The position numbers and the translations under genes were made by a program. A stretch of DNA of 64,000 nt from Eopsaltria australis (Eukaryota; Chordata; Aves; Passeriformes; Petroicidae): positions 124,001 through 188,000 of the forward strand of contig JAVTVJ010011134.1 in the NCBI GenBank assembly GCA_034509425.1. The letters run 5' to 3'. Of this stretch, positions 58,801-64,000 are shown in pieces (positions within the stretch are counted from its first letter, which is position 1; each line of letters begins with the position of its first letter). Under the pieces are notes generated by a model. That model saw only the letters and a list, made by a program, of their open reading frames with translations. It ran no database searches and was not told the origin of the DNA.

Positions 58801-61800
58801 GGAGTGTAGGTTGGTGATCAAAAGTTGTTACCATCTGCTTGCTGTTTGGGAGACTGCATAATGAGCTTCTGAATCTCCTTTTTTCCACTGATGTCGGACT
58901 GGATGGCAGAAAAGTATCTTTGTAGGCGTCTCATTAACCCCTCTAATAGCTGATCCTGAGGAGAATTAACTCTTTTCAGTGCTGCAGCCAGGCCTGAGGT
59001 GCCTTCTTGACCTCTCTGCTCTTATCCAGACTATCAGCACAGTTCTGTGTTGTCCTCGAGGATCTCCTTGTTTAGGAGTGTGGGCTTGTCTTTGCACAGC
59101 CCATAGATTTCAGACAGAGAGAGTTCAATATGTGCTTCAATATGTGCATTTCTGCTGCTTTGGGGACATATTGCTCAGCACTTCCAGAATTCAGCTCAAA
59201 TTGCAGAACAAACCCCAGTTCTGGACCTGGAAGAGCTCGTTATCAGCTCAGTGCTGCAGGGAGATGTGAGTAATTGCAGGATGACTCTTGGAAAGCAAAT
59301 TTTTTTGAAAACTGAGGGAGACTTGGAGAGCTTTCCAGATCAGGACTTCCTTGAGGAAGTCCAGGAGGTAGGAAATGCAGGGAATTATGTCAGTGGTGTT
59401 TTTCTGTCCCCTGAGAAGCTGGTGGTGGCCACAGCCAAAGGTGGGGAGTGTTCTGTACCTGAAGCTGCTGCTTGTGTAGCTGAGCTGCCCTTGTTGCAAA
59501 ATTCTTTGGGTCCATTCCTTGCTTCTGAATTCTGGCTGAATTCTAATCCACGTCCTGCAAGTGGCAGACCCAGCAGGATTTGCTGTGTTCATCTGTGTCA
59601 CAGGTGCTGTGACAGTGCCCTTCTGGAGGTGGCTGCTGGCTCTTGGGGCACCTGTGATTTCGGAAAGAACTGCTGCAGGGAGCTTGTGTCAATGCCAGGG
59701 CTGTCTGTGGTTTCAGATCGGGTGGGATGGACAGACTTCCGTGTCACTTCAGGACTGCTGGGGTGTCATTCATGCAGAATTCATTTACCAGACTGCAGCA
59801 AAGCCAAGTTCCTTGTTGAGCTCTCCATGAGAGCATTGGAAAGAGTTCCTTGATAGTTTTAAGAACACCAAGCTTAACTGGTGGAATACCTTTCCCAAAA
59901 GTGACTGCTTGGTGAAGTTCTGTTCATCACTTCGTTCAGATCTTTACAGGAAATACTCTGTTGGAGGAGGAAATCTGGCCTTTCTGTGTCTTGCCTTGTG
60001 TCCCAGGGGCTTGTCTGTGCACTGCCAAATGTTCATTTCCAGCCGCTGAAGGAAAGCTTTTAGAATCCTAGAATGGTTTGGGTTGGAAAGGCCCTTAAAC
60101 ATCATCTGTCCCATGGGCAGGGACACCTTCCACTGTCCTGCTATTCCTTGGAATACCAGGGATGAGGCAGCCACAGCTTCTCTGGGAATCTGTGCCAGGG
60201 CCTCCCCGCCCTCACAGGGAAGAATTTCTTCCATGTATCCAACCTCAATTTCCCTTCTTTCAGTTTAAATCTGTTACCACTTGTCCTACCACTACAATTT
60301 CTGCCAAAAAGCCACTCTCCAGCTTCAGGATACTGACAGGTTACTAATTCTTTCCCACACTGCTGCAGATATTGATGCTTGTCCTCCACATCCGTGCAGA
60401 GTTTGGCCCCTTCCCATCCACACCACGCTTGCTGATGGTATTTTGATGAGGTTTTTCCTTTAGGGATGGCAAGGACATAAGCCAAGGAGACAAACTCAGC
60501 CTTCTGTGCTTTCAAATGCTCCGTGCAGGGGTTTTCACCTCAGAGCAAAGGGGCTGCTGCTTAGGTGGGCTTGTTTGTGTTCTGTCCCTCTCTTAATGTG
60601 TCTCATTTACTGAAGGCCACTCTGCAGGGGGATGTGAGGCCGTGAATGGGCAATTAGGTCTCTAAAGCGTTATTTATTACAATTATTTTTTTTTTCAAAG
60701 TGGGTCAAGCCGTTTTGGCATTTCAGGCGTTGATTCCTGGTTCAATTGCAGGCCTTGGTAGCCATGGCAACTGCAGAAAGCGTTCGTCATGGCTGTGCCT
60801 TGGGCTGGATTCAAACTGCAGGGAATGAGCAGGAGCAGAGTTTTGAGGGGCTCAGGGCAGGGGCAGCCCTGTGCTTTCCATGCCCATCCTCTCTGTCACA
60901 GAGTTCAATCAACAGACTCTTCGTTTTCTCTGTCTGCGGAGCCCTTCATTGGAGAAAAATCCAGTTTTTTCCAGTGATCAGATAGAAGGAGGGGAATTCA
61001 GGGTTTGATATTTGTGGCACTGACTTCAGGGAGAGCCAAAAAGGGAGCCCTTGATGTTCCCCCCCCCGCATCTCTGCAAAGGTGAGAATCCACACACCTC
61101 TCACAATAAATGTGCATGGGTTTAGTTTTATAAACTAAAAAATGAGCTTGGAAGGCAGAATGTGCCCAAGGTTGTGCTTGGAAGAGCTGGCACCAAAAAC
61201 TGTGGCTATGGCAGTGTGAGCTGAGCCTGGGCAGACATCAAATTGCCAGCTCTAAGCAAGTCAGTGCTGATGCTGTGACTGAAAAACCCACCCTGAGGAG
61301 CTTTGTAAGACCATAAAAAGACAAAAATAGCACCAAACTTTCCAGCATTTTTCATCTTGAGTTTCATCTGCACGTGTTGGCAGCTGTACCCTGGTTTTGA
61401 GCTGCTCATTCTGAGCTTTAATTGAGCAGCAGCAAAACCTCACAACTGCAAACTGAAAGGAAACAGAGCCTGGGCTGAATTTGAGTCGGGCTTTACAGAG
61501 CTGCTCTAAACTCAAGCTCAAAGTGAAACTGTGAACTCACCCGAACTGAAAATGAGACTGAGGTTGTGCGTGGTAAATTCAGGTTTTGTAGAGCTGTAGA
61601 GGAAAAATTAGTCCATTTGTTCAGGCAGATTTAGCCCAGTGATGTGCTCGACAGGGACAACGGCTCCGAATTCTTGCCTGCTGTTTTTGGGGACCTCTCA
61701 CGTATGTTGCCTCGGGCACGCTGGGGGCAAGCTGGGCCAGCACAGCCTCAGAATTCAGGGTTTTTAACTAGAAGTCTGCTTTTTCTACCGTCTGTAAAAA

Positions 61801-64000
61801 TGGCAGTTCAGAACCGTTTCCATCTCTGGGACCACTGCTGATGAGCTTGGAGTCACTAATACGGCTCTGCTGGGCTGCTGAAAATTGAGTTTAGCAGGAG
61901 AACGAGCAACAGGAGCACAGGCAATGTGAAAAACCCCTTTTAACTGGGTCAACTGAAGGTCTGTGAAGGAACTTGATGCTTTTTAACATTTCAGTAGTAT
62001 AAGAAATCCCTGATAATTCTACTTCATGATATACCTCAGCTGCTGCAGGCAGTGCTGCTGGGAGAATGGTCCCATTTTTAAATTTTTTTTGCTTCAATTA
62101 TTTGGAGGGATTAAATCTTGAATATTGCCACAGTTATTGCTGTAGTGGTTTAGTATTCAGTGTTCTGTGCCTTGTCCAGGGAAAGGGAGGGCACAGGACA
62201 AGGTGATGTGACAATATTTCTCTTGGGGATGTGCCATTGCTCCTTGTGAAGACCCCCAGGCCTAGGGGGTATTGGTCTGCCTGTCTTTCCACCTTGAGGT
62301 TTAGGTGATATTTGAACAGGTTTCTATTGTTCCATATCTATATTTCTCATCCTATTAAACAGAAATAGTTACCAGAGTTTAACTTAATGCAGCTTCCTGC
62401 CTGCAGAGCATTTTGCAAACCCATTTTCCCAAGCCAGTTCATTGCCTGTATGAACTTCCACACTTGATATTGGTGACAGCATCTTCTCAGGGGCTCCTGT
62501 GAAGCTCCATGCTGCTATTCCTGCCCCGTGCCAGCTCCCAGGAAATCTGATTCTGGCCCTGTTTGCATAAGCAGCTTGGCTATGAGCTTCCAGCAGGCTG
62601 CTCGGGGAAACTTTCATCACTTGTGAGTTGACACAAACAGTGAGCAAATAAAGGATTAATTAGATCAGCTCATCCAAAACCAAAGCAACCCAAACGTGGT
62701 AACTGCTGGAGTGTGTTACATTGGCTGCTCGTATCTAACCAATGCTTGTAAAATGGTTTTGGCATCTTCAGGGGTAAGAAGAGACTGATAGGATTTTTGT
62801 CTGGGAATTAATGAAACCTCAGGCACGTGTTCATCTCTTTTAGATTTTCAGCGAGGAAATGATCCATTTGGAGCACCCTGCTGTGCATCCTTGTGATTGC
62901 TGTCTGTAACTGGGCTCAAATTATGGCCCTTAAGAGTCTGATTGTACCAACTTCTTAAATCCAGTTGTAACTCCTCCATCCTTTTCCTGTTGCTTCTGCT
63001 GTCAGATGTGGCCTGTGGTGTTGCTCATGAGATAACAGGGTCCTGAAGAAGTTAGCACAGATCCAGTCCTTGGATTACAGGTTCCTCTGTGACCTGCTGA
63101 CTTGAGCAGGACCAGCTGGAAAAGCCTTGAGGATGTCTGGGCTGGTCAGAAATAGATTTGACTCCTGAAGGAAATGAGTGACTGAGGGAAAAAGGGGTGT
63201 AGCATGTGGTATTTTGAAGAGTCTGACAGGAAGGAGAGGTATCAAAAGAGAAGGAGCAGTGAGGAAATCTGAGTTTTCCTGTTCTGTATGAATATGGACG
63301 TTACTGCCTTGCTGATCGAGGTGCTGGGGCATTTTCTGAGGAAAGAGGATGAGAAATTCCATTCCCCTCATAATTTCTGTAAAACTCTGAAAGACCTTTC
63401 TTTTCCCATTGCGAAAGAGGAACTTAATTTTCTTTTATTTTTGTTTTTAATCACAAAAGCTTTTAGGTCATGGCAAACCACTTTCATGCCCAGCTCTGAC
63501 TGGTGTGGGAAGGGATGGTTCTTTACAGGAAATGCTGCACTGAATGTCACCATGACTCCCCTCCCATGAGCCCCAGCATTTCTGATGCTCTTTGATGGGG
63601 GGTTTCTGAAATGTCTGACCCCATTTTAGTGCATCCTGTTGAGAAGAGCTGACAAAGGAGGGGCAGAGCGAGGCTGTGTTGAGAACTCGCTGGCACCTCC
63701 CTCATTCTTGAGCACACGTTTTATTTTTTTCTAAGCTCAGATCATTTGAAACTCTGGGAGCCCACAGGAGCCAATGAGTTCATTCTTGAGCATTGCTCTG
63801 TGGTCTGAGGGGTTGAAGGGTGGGTGGAGAAAGGCATTGCCAACAGTTCCTCTGCCTGTGGTGAATGAGAGCTGCCCGAATCCACTGCGGGCAGGGGGTG
63901 CGTTAGGTCAGGCAGCAGCTCTGCCTGCTGTGCTCTGGGGAATCTGTGCGTGCTGCCCAGCTAGGGGTGCAGCTGTTCCACTGGAGATGGTTTAACCCTG
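55861..64000 (+). other. Terminal intron, running off the window
   Basis: About 8.1 kb with T/C-rich low complexity at its start (55930-56120), a G-run (57000-57015), and a CR1 copy on the minus strand (60062-60345). The expected shared GRAMD1B exon was searched for by its peptide (TASNSNRSTP) and not found. The 200-codon frame at 59251-59853 is discussed under rejected items. Confidence 0.55.
60062..60345 (-). mobile_element. CR1-type LINE, 3' end
   Basis: Reverse-oriented tail: 'agaatcctagaatggtttgg', 'gggacaccttccactgtcct', 'cctccccgccctcacaggga' and 'agtttaaatctgttaccac'. 5'-truncated; the right-hand edge is uncertain. Confidence 0.85.

Larger units (their letters stand above)
11826..64000 (+). 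other. GRAMD1B: GRAMD1B gene, 5' part (runs off the window)
   Basis: This is the span from the first recognised coding exon to the window end. GRAMD1B (Aster-B) is known as an endoplasmic-reticulum protein that binds plasma-membrane lipid through a GRAM domain and carries cholesterol through an ASTER (StART-like) domain. Identification rests on the MKGFKL first exon at 39333, which matches the start of the human protein (MKGFKLSC), and on an upstream long-isoform exon whose splice phase fits the same downstream exon. I found no sequence for the shared exon (TASNSNRSTP...), the GRAM domain or the ASTER domain, so these should lie downstream. Only alternative N-termini and large introns are present. 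The bird orthologue is, as I recall, on a small GC-rich chromosome (chicken 24), which would suit the islands seen here. Confidence 0.85.

Noticed and set aside
59251..59853. 200-codon + strand open frame
   Set aside because: It is Cys- and Ser-rich with no recognisable domain and no clear splice or promoter context. About one frame of this length is expected by chance in a 64 kb window read in six frames. A homology search would settle it.

Overview
The window looks like nuclear DNA from a bird, probably a songbird. It is a gene-poor stretch with 3' ends of CR1-type retrotransposons on both strands, a probable retroviral solo LTR of a type I associate with songbirds, many micro- and minisatellites, and several discrete CpG-rich islands. 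There are no bacterial-style operons. Nearly all long open frames are chance frames, tandem-repeat translations or CpG-island frames.

The one gene I recognise is GRAMD1B (Aster-B), on the + strand. In vertebrates it encodes an ER-anchored sterol-transfer protein acting at ER-plasma membrane contacts. Only the 5' part is here. The window holds variable amino-terminal exons spread over about 44 kb. The shared body (GRAM domain, ASTER sterol-binding domain, membrane anchor) is not visible and should start beyond position 64000.

Layout: 1-10.87 kb is non-coding DNA upstream of the gene, with a striking inverted repeat at 171-243/831-902 and a 24-bp minisatellite at 4.1 kb. At 10.87-12.19 kb lies CpG island 1 and the long-isoform first exon (about 120 codons). 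At 22.29-22.86 kb is a two-unit tandem array, followed at once by a 26-codon exon 2. At 30.9-31.3 kb is CpG island 2, with a candidate first exon that fits a 44-nt micro-exon at 32127-32170. At 38.86-39.62 kb is CpG island 3, with the short first exon MKGFKL of the classical isoform. At 49.08-49.56 kb is CpG island 4, preceded by a 50-bp tandem repeat. At 55.02-55.86 kb is CpG island 5, with two candidate donor-terminated starts. From 55.86 kb to the end I see intron, including a CR1 copy on the minus strand.

The unifying observation is splice phase. Exon 1, exon 2, the micro-exon, MKGFKL and two weaker candidates all end two bases into a codon. That is the phase expected for joining the shared exon, which in the human protein begins TASNSN after MKGFKLSC. 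The region therefore reads as an array of interchangeable promoters and N-termini feeding one protein body. Exon calls rest on open frame, splice-site sequence, phase and remembered GRAMD1B sequence; no alignment or transcript data were available.
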